Below, piece after piece: positions 46,112-58,600 of a stretch of 64,000 nt of DNA; position 1 is the first letter of the stretch; the number at the start of each line of letters is the position of its first letter. The DNA comes from Nemertoderma westbladi (Eukaryota; Xenacoelomorpha; Nemertodermatida; Nemertodermatidae), in contig JAUCBJ010001385.1 in the NCBI GenBank assembly GCA_032718475.1, positions 1-64,000 on the forward strand. The letters are read 5' to 3'. The notes under the pieces were generated by a model. That model did no database searches and was not told where the DNA came from. It saw only the letters and a program-made list of their open reading frames with translations. Position numbers and translations under genes: made by a program.

Positions 46112-49100
46112 TCAAAGAATTACGCAAACGTCACTAGATCTTTTGGGTTTAATGGAGCCAACGTTGTCGTTACTATTCCAAACATCTTTTTCTATCAACC
46201 ATTCGCCGTCGAATTGCTTCCAAACTGTCAAAGATTTCCCGTTAAACATAATCCTTCCTTTTTCTTTTGACTCATCCCCACTGATTAGTATGTCATTTTG
46301 AACAAGAACAATATCTTCAAATTTCTCTAATTCTATAACATTAATATCCAGATTTCTGGCCCCTGATTTGTAGATTTGCTGCAAAAAATACAAATATTAG
46401 AAGAAGTGTTAAAAATGTTCCAGCTACAGCTACTCACACTGTAACCTCGGAACATTCCCTGTCCTTTATGGTACGTTAGATAACTATTATTAAAATGTAG
46501 AATAATATAAAAATATTATTACTATATTTAATTAACACAAAAAAGTCACATAGTAAAATAAAAGTCTAACTAAAAGAAACACAAGTTCGAGGCACGATGA
46601 AAAAAGACAAGGTAATGTGGTAATGCGGCTTCACATTATCAATAAATAAATATACCAATACGTGAAAGAAGGAAATTGAATTCTATTAATAATATAAACT
46701 TTAGAATTAGCCTAGATACACAAACAGCAGAACAAAATAGGTAATTTAAGATTTCCGAATTCCACAATACGAAAACCTTATTATAAACCAGTTTAGCCAA
46801 TTCGATTAGGTTTCCCGGGTTTTGCAAAGACTCTTGAACGAGTTTGCAAGACGGGGAAACAAAAAAAAATTACAAAAAACAAACTTGATTGGATGTTTGT
46901 TGATAAACCCCTCGGCGTACCACCAAATAGCGAAATCAACATTGGCTCAATTTCTATTAATTGTGCTTGTCCTCATCGCATGGGGTTAGCCCTACAACAA
47001 TGTAGAAGGGGAAGTAGCAGATATCGTTCGCACAGTCACAGACACTGACTTTCAGATGATGTCGGTCTGCTTTCTAAAATACGCTAGCTGATGAACAACC
47101 ACTACTGAATAAGGTGGAAAGGGTTGTTAAGGAGTTTGGATTGAATATAAATGCTATCAAAACCAAATTCATAACTTTTAATATTAATGGAAGCCGTCGA
47201 CTATATTCAACTTAAAAGTTGACGACTTCCAGTACCTTGGCTCCTGGATAAGAGCACGATAAAAATAGAATTTAGAAAAGCAGAGGACTTATCAAAAATG
47301 GATACCATCTGGAAATCAGAAAGCCTCTATAACCTGAAGAAAACCAAGTTCTTTCGAACCACAGTTTTATACGGGGGTGAGACCTGGACATTAACAAAAT
47401 CACTTAAACAACGAATTGATGGTTGCTACACAAGACTACTAAGGGCATCCCTAAACATCAGCTGGAGACAACACATGACAAACGCCGAGCTTTATGGCAC
47501 AATACCAACTGTACACCCTGTACGTACATCCTGTTCATTCTGTACATATCTACTATGATGGGATAGATGAGCTTTAAACACTCAGGTATTTTAAAGACCT
47601 CAGGGGGAACACCATCTACTCCACTGGCACGATTGGTCTTAATGCTCTTTGCAGCAGCCTTCACTTCTGCAAAGGAGATATCGCCAATGGGAATATCTGG
47701 GAGTACAGACTCAGACACTTTTACTTCTATAAAGTTATCGGGCAATACCCTGTCATTATTGAGGAGCTTTTCAAAGTGGGCCTTCCAACCATTGAGGCGA
47801 TCGGCTGGTGATTCTGCCTTAACCTTGGTGGTTGGTTGGCTTTTCCGCCCAGTAAGCAAGTTGATCAATTTCCATGCCTGGGATGATTGCCTGCTGTCGT
47901 TAGCATCATTGATGGCATCAACCTGTTGGTTTATTAGCTCCTGTAGATTAACAGAGTACTGCCTGTTCAGGGACCTAGATGCAGCCTTAACTGCATTCTT
48001 GGCCGCCATAGTCTGATAGAGTCGGGACTCTTTCAATTAATGTATTCAGTGGCCACTTCTACTGCTGGAGAAGTAAACACGATGAGGTAATACCAGATCT
48101 ACTTTTCTACTACATAGTACTGTAATAATAGCACAGTGGCAGATGATGATATTGACAGATAGGAGGCCATGAGGAGGTAAATTGAGGACATACAGTACAA
48201 GGTATCAGATAGTATTTCCAGGTCTATCTTTTACCTGAGCCGCTAGCTGAATGGTTAGAGAGTCAGACTTCCAACCCGGAGGTCACCAGTTCGATCCCAC
48301 CTGGACGTCATTGCCGACTTTGCAAAAGCTGTGTCAAACAAAGAGTTATATCTTATCTACTTTCCAGGCAACCAACACAATGGAGGCGCTCCCGCGGACA
48401 ACCGGCTACAACCATAGAAATTGAGAAACGGGAAGGAAGCCTGGAAGGTTCTCATTTCCACAGTCCGAGCTTGCTCGACTGTAGTACCCAGTGAAAAGTG
48501 CGCAAGCCTATCGCAAGCGTGCAACGCAGGCGTATCTCAAGTGATTCCCAAGAGTTATGGCCCGACCTTTACGCAAGCGATTTACTTGAGTTATGTCACA
48601 TAAATATCGCAACAACTTGCGTTAAGTCGCATAAAAATCACAACAACTTGCGTTCAGTCGCATAAAACTCGCATGCGATTCACTTGCGACTTTCAAGCGT
48701 CATGGCGCATAAATATTGCAAAAATCTACTGGTTGTGAGTTTTGTGTAATATATTGAGACCTTTGTGACAGAAAATATGATACAGTAGTTGATTATTCCA
48801 CTACTGTTTGATACTATGGGCTTCCGTATCATCTGCCTACTGTACTTACCTTACATTACATTACATTACATTACATTACACTCTCTAGACTTAGAACATT
48901 AGACATGCTGTATGAATAAATACTAGAAATGGTTGGTTATATAGAGGATAATACAAATAGATTAGAATAACCATGATACACTTTTAACTATTCCCTATAA
49001 TTTTCTATTCTATAAAATATATTAATATAATCTCTGTATTCGACAGCCATATTAGATAATTCGTATTCATCAATTTTATATTTTAAAACTATTTATTTCT

Positions 49101-49887
49101 TGATAGGCAACTTTATTTTAATTAATAATCTTTAGTGTAATTATAAACATGCGATTCATATGGGAATTAACGCATGATATTCTCATGGTGTAAAACATGC
49201 GTAAAATAAGCGTTAAATGAGGTGTGATTCGCATGCGATTTTCATGCACGGAATCACATGCGTAAAATAAGTTGTGAATCGCATGCGTGGAATCGCTTCC
49301 CTATTTTACATGTGATTCACATGCGAATCACAAGAGTTTTATCGCTATTTATTGAGCCGCAATAAAAACGCATGACGCTTTAAAATCACTCGCGATACGC
49401 ATGCGCATTTTTCACTGGGTAGTAGTAGTAGTAGTAGTAAAGAAATTAGTCTAGGTGTAGAGCCAAAGAGATTTGTTTTCTTCCGTTTTATAAAGTCATC
49501 CGAACAAGTTTGTAAAAGTCGAGAAAACAAAAAAAAAGGGGGGTTTCAAATATGGCCACAAAAGGCTACCGTAATCGTATGAATTTGTGACATTATCGAA
49601 TAAACCAAGATTATCAAAGACTCTCTCATCAGGAGACCGTAACCACTTGTAAACCGTTGGCCGGTCGGTCGCCCCACACACTACAGTAAATACCTACTAT
49701 ACACTACAATACTCACTCTATATATGGGTACAACATATTCTGGTCCGTACCCAAGTGGTCTGTTTGGCGGCATTATCTTTGCCAGAGGGGCATATCTCTT
49801 GCCAATCAACTCGTAATTTCCATCATTAAAATGTTTTCCTTGACCGCACTCTAATTCTGTTATCAATTTGCGAAGCTCTTCGTCCAT
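46112..49887 (-). CDS. NTF2-like (SnoaL/DUF4440-type) protein, two exons, minus strand
   Basis: Exon 1 is 49887-49717 (57 codons; donor GTGAGT at 49716-49711) and exon 2 is 46378-46112 (acceptor TTTTTTGCAG; 88 codons plus stop), joined in phase 0 to give 145 residues. Exon 1 has the motif IMPPNRPLGYG, equivalent to MMPPFRPVAHG of the paralogue at 20886. Exon 2 opens QIYKSG, equivalent to RIYSSG, so the intron sits at the same codon. The C-terminal FDGEWLIEKDVWNSN is the classic strand pair of SnoaL/DUF4440 domains. Overall identity to the paralogue is low, implying an old duplication. The 3.3-kb intron has been invaded by two LINE pieces, a SINE and a MITE. Ligand or activity unknown. Confidence 0.8.
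47040..47540 (+). pseudogene. LINE RT/post-RT fragment, plus strand, second family
   Basis: Frameshifted pieces read KEFGLNINAIKTKF, then DDFQYLGSWIRA, then TVLYGGETWTLTKSL and DGCYTRLLRASLNISW. This is the region following the RT catalytic site. It is distinct in sequence from the LINE next to it and lies in the intron of the minus-strand NTF2-like gene. Confidence 0.75.
47541..48036 (-). pseudogene. LINE fragment, same family as 23483-26606 (RT N-terminal region)
   Basis: On the minus strand it reads the linker (AWKLINLLTGRKSQ) and RT start (NRASGVDGVPPEVFK), nearly identical to 25850-26290. It ends at VDMYR, near where the 308-bp tandem unit begins in the other copy. Both ends are truncated. 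Confidence 0.9.
48238..48315 (+). mobile_element. tRNA-derived SINE head
   Basis: GCCGCTAGCTGAATGGTTAGA is an A-box-type start, CTTCCAA an anticodon-loop-like heptamer, and CACCAGTTCGATCCC a B-box. The anticodon stem is mismatched, so a SINE or tRNA pseudogene is favoured. A non-tRNA body may extend to about 48420. Confidence 0.6.
48487..49419. mobile_element. MITE-like element (933 bp), ends CCCAGTGAAAA / TTTTCACTGGG
   Basis: The left end CCCAGTGAAAAGTGCGC and right end GCGCATTTTTCACTGGG are inverted. Both sides are flanked by TAGTA. The interior is full of inverted words built on CGCATGCGATTC and CGCAAGCG. No ORF. Superfamily uncertain. Confidence 0.75.
48851..48880 (+). repeat. (TTACA)n microsatellite
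   Basis: Six copies of TTACA inside the MITE-like element. Confidence 0.95.
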
Positions 49888-50320
49888 TATCGAGAAAAGT
49901 CCGTCTAATTTATATAATTACTACCAGTACCAGCACCGTTAGAAGTAAATAAGGACTACTTCGGCAGACTTAATGTATTATTTTGAGTAAATCGAATATA
50001 AAGTTACTTTTAGAAAAAATAAGTATTTTCTTATTACGAAATAATGGCCCAAGTGTAATGAAGATAGAGATTTGTTGGTCTTAATTATCTCAATGCGAAA
50101 TTTTTACGTCTTAATTGTCGTTAATATGAAGTTTAAGACCTTTTTGGTATTAATATTCAATTCAGGAAAAATACAAAAGATTTCCGAAATGGAAATTTCA
50201 GAGCCTTGAACGTTTTGCCCCAATTGCTTTTGTCTATTGCTATATTAGTCCGACAGAAACAGTTTCTAATGGCCAGTCTAAAGGCCCAGTTATACTCGTC
50301 CGTAAGAGGTCAACGTCAAC
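49888..50320. other. Upstream region of the minus-strand NTF2-like gene
   Basis: Expected promoter side of the gene starting at 49887. No clear core promoter motif; AT-rich. Confidence 0.4.
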
Positions 50321-50324
50321 GGCC

Positions 50325-50530
50325 TCATCCATGGCCGTACGGTGCCGTACGGAATCTACAGTTGTTTTACGACCGTACAGTATATTACCGTACGGCATAC
50401 CAAACCTACCGTACGGCCACCTGACGGCGCTGTAGGGACAAATATCACAATTTCTTACCGCACGGTCACCGTACGGCTGTGTACGGCCTTTTAACGCCTA
50501 CGCTTTTAACGCCGGCTGCGTACGGCCTAC
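50325..50530. repeat. Cluster of the palindrome CCGTACGG
   Basis: At least five exact CCGTACGG and several near copies (CCGTACAG, GTACGGCC) in about 200 bp. This is a G+C-rich island in AT-rich DNA. Confidence 0.85.
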
Positions 50531-52060
50531 ATTTTAAAGTATAAAGTATACAGTAAAAGCAATTTAATAGGCCTACTGTAGAAATATCATAACTTTAATT
50601 TAGATATGTAGTTAAATAAAATTTGAAACAAAACAAATGTTAGTTATAGATAAAGGGAGGGAGGGCTTACGGAACAATGAGTGGTTGTTTGTAACAACTG
50701 TGCTCATTTAACCAGTGTTAGTGTATCGGCTATCGATTAAACTATTACCATTGATCGTACCGAGAACACTGCGTTGTAGGCTGGCACAGTCAGCGAATCA
50801 GAGACAGGACACAATTGTTAAAATTTGCAACTCAAATAGGAACAGGTTTGTAAAGCGCTGCCTCCTTCCATTTCTACATATACTGCACTACATACAGTAT
50901 ACTGTAGACAAATTATAAGTAATACTATCATTTGTCTCAATAACAATTTGTAATGAGACTACGTCCACCAATTAATTGCGTAGACCCCCACCACCTCTGA
51001 TCCTGACTAACCAACCCCCCCCCCCCCCCCCCCCCCCGACCCCCAACTTCCTCAATCCATTGCCGTTGACCACATCGCCTCACATATTTAAATTAAGAAA
51101 AGCTTAGACCAGTAGATTATCTGATATCCTCGTGTAAATGGTAATTGGTGCCGGAAACTTCATTAAGCTGGGCTGGAGAGCTATCAAACCAAATTAGATA
51201 GACTTAATGATGGATATGATGTACGTTACAATTTTATCAGGAACCGAGAGGTTCATTACTGTAAGAATTGCTCGAGACTGGCTGGCTGACTGACTGATCT
51301 ACAGCCAAAACCACTCTAACGATTTTGATGAAATTTTCACAGCGGCTAGATACCGCGATTCTAAGGTCCCTGGTATGTTCCGCTATTTCGTCCATGAGCC
51401 GTGGGCTCGAAAAATAGACATAAACGAAAATACGCCATAGGCGCAATGGTAAAATAACACCAATAACAGCTGGTGTCGTGATGAAAAATGGCTTATGTAA
51501 TGGATTTCTACACTTAGTTCTAGGCTTAGTATAAATCGATGAGGTTGCCAAGATTATTGTACTCAGTACACCCATACTGTTTGTTTAGGCCCTAGGACAC
51601 TCTATCAAAGCAAATATTAACTGGTTGGTTTAGTTTGAAATCTATTATCGCCTCAGATGAATTACTCTTCCCAATGCATTCTATAGGAATATCTCAATCT
51701 GCTAATGTAAGCTGAATGACTTAAGTACACAGTGTGTTGGCTACATTAATGCCAACATTATTGCAAAATGTTTTATTGTTGGATTACTCTCCCCTTCAGA
51801 ACATTGTATAGGGAATTTACTTTAGTTTACTCTACTGTGCCATTCAGCTGAATGGATTTGAGCGATTGCCAAGTTACAGAGTTGGATAATTTTCTGACCA
51901 TAGGCAAAGACATCAAATCTTTTTAAAAAGATACTTTTTCCATGTTTTTTTTCTGACCAAAAATTTCAAAAAAAAATTTTTCGTAGCCAGTACTGCCAAT
52001 CGATTTGCCATCAAAAATAACGCAAAAAATTTTTTTTGCAAAATTTTAAATTACTGTAAA
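50531..52060. other. Intergenic, no gene seen
   Basis: Nothing recognised apart from a C tract at 51015-51037. The 112-codon minus frame at 51237-51575 lacks a domain and is not called. Confidence 0.5.
51015..51037. repeat. Homopolymer C tract (about 23 C)
   Basis: Uninterrupted C run followed by GACCCCCAAC. Confidence 0.95.
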
Positions 52061-52079
52061 TTTTTGGCGACTGGGGGGG

Positions 52080-52575
52080 GGTCAATTTTTTTCGATCCGC
52101 TATAACTCCGGAACGCTTTGTCGAAATTCGATGGGGTTTTGATTTTTCAACTTAATTCGATGTCCTCTTTCAGCCTATCCATGTTTCGAAACCCCAAACA
52201 GCGCCGTTCAAAAGTTAATTTTTTCTAGTTCTAGAATTTTACAAATTTCAATAAAGTTGCAGTATTTTATTAACGCCTTTACGGAATTCGATAGCGTTTT
52301 CGATTTTTATAATAAACGCAATATCCTGAAACTCACTAGCCTAGTTTCGCGTCACCAATGCCAAGACTTCATACTTTTTGAGGAAAATGTTTCTAGAATA
52401 ATTTTTATTCAAATTACATTTATCGCGATTTCTTATTACTGGTTGCACATGAATTGATGGAGTTTTCACTTTATTAACTAAACACGATATCGCGCATAGC
52501 ACCAGCGTGGTTTCGAAATTCCAAAACGAGGTCTTCACTAGTTGCAGGTCGATTTTGTTCTAGAATTGAGCAACT
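52080..52575. repeat. Degenerate tandem ~160-bp repeat
   Basis: Three diverged copies share the order 'TTTCGAT..G..ATAA', 'ATTCGATG/AG.GTTTT', 'GTTTCGAAA/C' and 'TTCTAGAAT'. The units are old and gapped. Confidence 0.45.
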
Positions 52576-52762
52576 AATAATAGATCGAATTTATTAATAA
52601 TTATTGTATGAAATATGATTGTATTTTTACATAATTATTAGTTCTATACTAATTCTCGTTGTCTCTTTTATTTAAAATAAAAAGTCGGTTCCTTATCGGG
52701 CCGCTAGGCCCGTCACTAGTTATCAAAAACAATTGTATTTGTTGTGGTACACCTTAATTAAC

Positions 52763-54458
52763 TTTAACAAATAAGTAGGCCTACACGTCGTGTGTTGTGT
52801 TAACAGATAAGTAGGCCTACACGTCGTGTGTTGTGTTAACAAATAAGTAGGCCAACACGTCGTGTGTTGTGTTAACAAATAAGTAGGCCTACACGTCGTG
52901 TTTTGTGTTAACAAATAAGTAGGCCTACACGTCGTGTGTTGTGTTAACAAATAAGTAGGCCTACACGTCGTGTGTTGTGTTAACAAATAAGTAGGCCTAC
53001 ACGTCGTGTGTTGTGTTAACAAATAATTAGGCCTACACGTCGTGTGTTGTGTTAACAAATAAGTAGGCCTACACGTCGTGTGTTGTGTTAACAAATAAGT
53101 AGGCCTACACGTCGTGTGTTGTGTTAACAAATAAGTAGGCCTACACGTCGTGTTTTGTGTTAACAAATAAGTAGGCCTACACGTCGTGTGTTGTGTTAAC
53201 AGATAAGTAGGCCTACACGTCGTGTGTTGTGTTAACAAATAAGTAGGCCTACACGTCGTGTGTTGTGTTAACAAATAAGTAGGCCTACACGTCGTGTGTT
53301 GTGTTAACAAATAAGTAGGCCTACACGTCGTGTTTTGTGTTAACAAATAAGTAGGCCTACACGTCGTGTTTTGTGTTAACAAATAAGTAGGCCTACACGT
53401 CGTGTGTTGTGTTAACAAATAAGTAGGCCTACACGTCGTGTGTTGTGTTAACAAATAAGTAGGCCTACACGTCGTGTGTTGTGTTAACAAATAAGTAGGC
53501 CTACACGTCGTGTGTTGTGTTAACAAATAAGTAGGCCTACACGTCGTGTGTTGTGTTAACAAATAATTAGGCCTACACGTCGTGTGTTGTGTTAACAAAT
53601 AAGTAGGCCTACACGTCGTGTGTTGTGTTAACAAATAAGTAGGCCTACACGTCGTGTGTTGTGTTAACAAATAAGTAGGCCTACACGTCGTGTTTTGTGT
53701 TAACAAATAAGTAGGCCTACACGTCGTGTGTTGTGTTAACAGATAAGTAGGCCTACACGTCGTGTGTTGTGTTAACAAATAAGTAGGCCTACACGTCGTG
53801 TGTTGTGTTAACAAATAAGTAGGCCTACACGTCGTGTGTTGTGTTAACAAATAAGTAGGCCTACACGTCGTGTTTTGTGTTAACAAATAAGTAGGCCTAC
53901 ACGTCGTGTTTTGTGTTAACAAATAAGTAGGCCTACACGTCGTGTGTTGTGTTAACAAATAAGTAGGCCTACACGTCGTGTGTTGTGTTAACAAATAAGT
54001 AGGCCTACACGTCGTGTGTTGTGTTAACAAATAAGTAGGCCTACACGTCGTGTGTTGTGTTAACAAATAAGTAGGCCTACACGTCGTGTTTTGTGTTAAC
54101 AAATAAGTAGGCCTACACGTCGTGTTTTGTGTTAACAAATAAGTAGGCCTACACGTCGTGTGTTGTGTTAACAAATAAGTAGGCCTACACGTCGTGTGTT
54201 GTGTTAACAAATAAGTAGGCCTACACGTCGTGTTTTGTGTTAACAAATAAGTAGGCCTACACGTCGTGTGTTGTGTTAACAAATAAGTAGGCCTACACGT
54301 CGTGTGTTGTGTTAACAAATAAGTAGGCCTACACGTCGTGTTTTGTGTTAACAAATAAGTAGGCCTACACGTCGTGTTTTGTGTTAACAAATAAGTAGGC
54401 CTACACGTCGTGTTTTGTGTTAACAAATAAGTAGGCCTACACGTCGTGTGTTGTGTTA
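52763..54458. repeat. 36-bp minisatellite, about 47 copies, with higher-order structure
   Basis: Unit AACAAATAAGTAGGCCTACACGT plus CGTGTGTTGTGTT. Two main variants (TGTGTTGTG and TGTTTTGTG) and rare ones (AGATAAG, AATTAG) recur in the same order. The AATTAG unit at 53021 and 53561, and the AGATAAG unit at 53201 and 53741, are each 540 bp (15 units) apart. It encodes a 567-codon minus-strand phantom ORF. Confidence 0.97.
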
Positions 54459-54722
54459 ATTACACTATTTTGTTATCAACAATAAAGTATAATGTTATCT
54501 ATTAATATTTAATAATATAACTTATGTTATATAAAGTATAATTAATTCATGCGATTATAAATTTGGGTGTAATCCTTGCGATTTTTAAAATTATGGAAAT
54601 GGATCATTCCTCTCTGCATATCATTATAGATATCAGTTAATATTCAAAGTTTTAGAAGTACTAAGAAATAATACTACCTACTGTATTTGGAAATACTACT
54701 GGTTAGGTAATAACTATTTTAC

Positions 54723-55311
54723 TTACTTGTGTGTAAAGTAGCACTTTACCGTGTGATGATCCGAGTGGCTTTGTTACACGAACGAACGTTAGTGAGTGAG
54801 TGAAAATAAAGCCACGAGGATCAGAACACTGTAAAGTACTTTGCAACAAGTATGTATGTAGTTTTATTCCAAAATTGTAACATTACGAAATGATTGTACA
54901 TATACATTATAAGTGATAGAAACTGCTACAAATTAATATTAGTTGCTGTATAAATAAATGTAAAAATGAAATAAATTATGTTATAAATAAGTTAGCTTAT
55001 TATGGTGGCGTTTGGAGCCATGATAATAATATAGCTACTGGTTATTAATAGCTATACCCCGCCTACCGGTACGTAATGCAGTAGGCCTATCTGGCTGTCA
55101 GGCAAATTTCCACCTATTGTTTACGTGGTAACCAATGACGGCGTTACGTAATGTCCGCTAGGGGGACATTACTTAACTGATAACACCAAATACAATACTA
55201 AATGTACAGACCAATACAATGCTGAAATGTCCTCAAAAGTTGTAAAGTGCTAAATAACAACTCGCTGTTAATACTAACGGCGTTGAGTAATGTTACAATT
55301 TTGGAATAAAA
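54723..55311. mobile_element. Dispersed ~600-bp non-coding element, copy B
   Basis: Collinear with 8031-8640 from GTGTGTAAAGTAG to GCGTTGAGTAATGTTACAA. The central hairpin is shortened: the left arm TTGTTTACGTGGTAACC is present, most of the right arm is missing. Confidence 0.75.
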
Positions 55312-55652
55312 CTTATTTAACTCGCAAAGAAATGAAATTTCGCAATAGGTGGACCTTTTTTCCGGATTTTTTATTGGCTCTGAGTGCTAGTTCCTTCCAG
55401 GTTGTATATGTACATACCATTATTTTATCAGTTCTTCAACACATTAGTTAAAAAACAGTACCTACTTCGTAAAATAATAGTGAATAAAATACAAGTCCAA
55501 TAAACCACCCCCAATGTTCCAAATATACAAGAATACATCCATTCGGTTAATAAGTTAGTTTTATTTAATTTAGAATGGGTTCTAAATATTATTACAATAG
55601 TTCAAGCACACACACTCTTACTCATCAGCCACGATATTTTCAATACAAAAGT

Positions 55653-58600
55653 TCATCCACTTTTTAATATGACGGCTCCTGTCGGTGGTATACCTTGCTC
55701 TTTCCTTTTTTTTGGATGATACTGTACCATCGGCACGCTTTCTTTAACCTTGGTGCTTGGTTGCGAGACTCCCATACTGCGAATGACTTTGTGTTCCAGT
55801 GCCATATGATTGACAGGTTTAAGTCCAACACAAGCTCTGAAAATGTTTTCTATACAAGCTCTTTGTTTGAACAAAGCGTTTACAACCGGTGTATCTTTAG
55901 GTGCGAGAGGAGCTTTGAGAAGGTAACTGAGAATGGATAATACCGAGTGGAAACTTTGGTATGGTTGGTCCTCAACCTGGAAAGTTATTAAAACTTCACA
56001 AATTAGCACATACATGTTGGACGCATTCATTACACCACCTCGTCGGTCTTAAAAAATGTACGAACAACTAGCCTATTAATTTAAGTACTTTAATTACTTA
56101 AGTTTCAATTTAATTACCTTGAAAGTGATTCGTTGACAGATCTCAGCAAGTATAACAAGATCCAGAATGATTGGTGAAGCCAGCAGACTGTCCTCGCAGG
56201 TGTTATGTAGCACGATAGTGTTTGTTCCTCCCATCATAATCTCGCTTGTGTATTCATCCAAAGCCCGTTTACTGTCGCCAACGTAAGGTACGTATTTGAT
56301 TACAACCTACAACATAATTATATTTAAATAAAATTCGGCCTACCACATTCCTATTCCACTAAGCTTGCACAATGATCATTGGTGTTCCCTAGGATGCGCC
56401 CTGGCTAGTCCCTTAATTAAAGCATTCGTGTCGAAACGAAAACTTCCCTGACCCCGGAGAGACATGAATTCAAGATGACGAATTTAACCACTACTCCAAG
56501 GTGAGAGATAAGTTTGTAAATATACACGAGTATCAAGGTGTTCTCTAGTGTACAATACTTACACAATGATCTGGATGTTCTCCGGGTTTGTAAAGTATAT
56601 TGTTACTTTCAACCATGTCATCGACAACGTTTCGCTTGCTTATTTCCTTAGAACGGAACTGCTGTGGGGCGCTGAGGTTCTTGCCATCGTTGTTACCAAG
56701 GTGATTGTAACTAACAATTGATACTGGTTTAATACCTAAAGTATTATTTTTCTACCCTTATTACTAAACATTTTATGATTACTGTTAATTTATATAATGT
56801 TTTGTTATAGTTGTTAAATTTGTTATAGCATTTTAGTTCGTGGTACCGGTACTTAACTGAATAGTTAGAATAAATTAAGTTTATTTTACGGTTCTTTGCT
56901 AGAGTTACCTGCACCAATAAGGAAGTCGACTAGAACGCTCTTAACCTTCGTCTGTCCCGATTTAAAATCATCGCCACCAATAAAAACCCCTTTCTTTGAC
57001 GCGAGTTCCAAAACGCCAGGAACGAATGTGTTCTGCGGCGAACCGTTTATGTAGGGGCACTGCAAATGATAAATTACTGTATGAGATTTTTATTAATTTA
57101 TCACATAAACATTAGAAAAATAGAAGAAATAACTTTAATTACAAGCAGCAATACTCTAGAAGTATTGGAAAAACTAATAATAATTGTTTAAAGTTGAATA
57201 ACTTACTCCTTCTAGTATCGAAGCTACTGCAAACAACGTCGATGGACTAATCTCATCCTTATTCTCTTTGATACTCTCCATTATCGTCTCAGCTGTATCG
57301 TTCAGACCAACTTCTATGTCGGAGAAACGTTCCGTATTGGCCGTCCAGAGAACAATGATTTTATCAACTTTTGATTTCGATTTAAAATCCCGAATATCAG
57401 AACGTATTTTTTCCATCTAGATCAACGAATAGTCTGTTATTATTTATTCCAAATACACCCCCCCCCCCCCCCCCCCCCCCCATTGGTGTAATACACGAAT
57501 ATTTTAATTGCATCAACTTTAGGCTGTGGCTGTGAGAATTGTGAATAAAAAGTAAAAATAAAAAGTTGCTGTGGGAATTGTGAGTCACTGGACTAAATAT
57601 TTAACTTAAATATATAAAGATTGCTGCCATCTTACACGAGTTTCTTTGCTAACGAGATGTGGGGGGATCCATCCAGCCCACGAATTACGTCCTACAAATT
57701 ATGAGACACTCAAACAATACGCATCCACTTTAAAGTTCATTACATGAGATAATTCATCTACAAACAATTTAAAAAAATAATGACATACCTCACATGTACC
57801 CAAATTTGAAAAGTCCATTTAACTCACCATTTGTTGTTTTGTTCCAGTAAGTACGTTATCAGCCCGGTCTTTTTGATTGGCTGCTATGAAGTCAGGTATG
57901 TAGATAGAAGGTCTGGGAACCATGTGTTTTATGTGGGGAGCTAATTGTTCTCTCAGAGGATAATCCAGAACCTACAGTTAAGGTTTATCTAACAATTATT
58001 TGACATTGTTTTGTGAGTCAGTCTATCTAGACATAGTACTTAGTTAGTTCACCTTATATCGAATCGGCCACCTAAAGAGTGTGAGTCAGTCTATCTAGAC
58101 ATAGTACTTAGTTAGTTCAACTTATAGCGAATCGGCCACCTAGAGAGTGTGAGTCAGTCTATCTACACATAGTACTTAGTTAGTTCACCTTATAGCGAAT
58201 CGGCCACCTAGAGAGTGTGAGTCAGTCTATCTAGACAAAGTACTTAGTTAGTTCACCTTATAGCGAATCGGCCACCTAGAGAGTGTGAGTCAGTCTATCT
58301 AGACATAGTACTTAGTTAGTTCAACTTATAGCGAATCGGCCACCTAGAGAGTGTGAGTCAGTCTATCTACACATAGTACTTAGTTAGTTCACATTATAGC
58401 GAATCGGCCACCTAGAGAGTGTGAGTCAGTCTATCTAGACATAGTACTTAGTTAGTTCACCTTATAGCGAATCGGCCACCTAGAGAGTGCGAGTCAGTCT
58501 ATCTACACATAGTACTTAGTTAGTTCACCTTATAGCGAATCGGCCACCTAGAGAGTGTGAGTCAGTATATCTACACATAGTACTTAGTTAGTTCACCTTA

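Noticed and set aside
48238-48315. Functional tRNA gene
   Set aside because: Anticodon stem mispaired; a SINE head is more likely.
51237-51575. 112-codon minus-strand ORF
   Set aside because: No domain, low-complexity parts, no supporting context.
52723-54426. 567-codon minus-strand ORF of a 12-residue repeat
   Set aside because: Entirely the 36-bp satellite.
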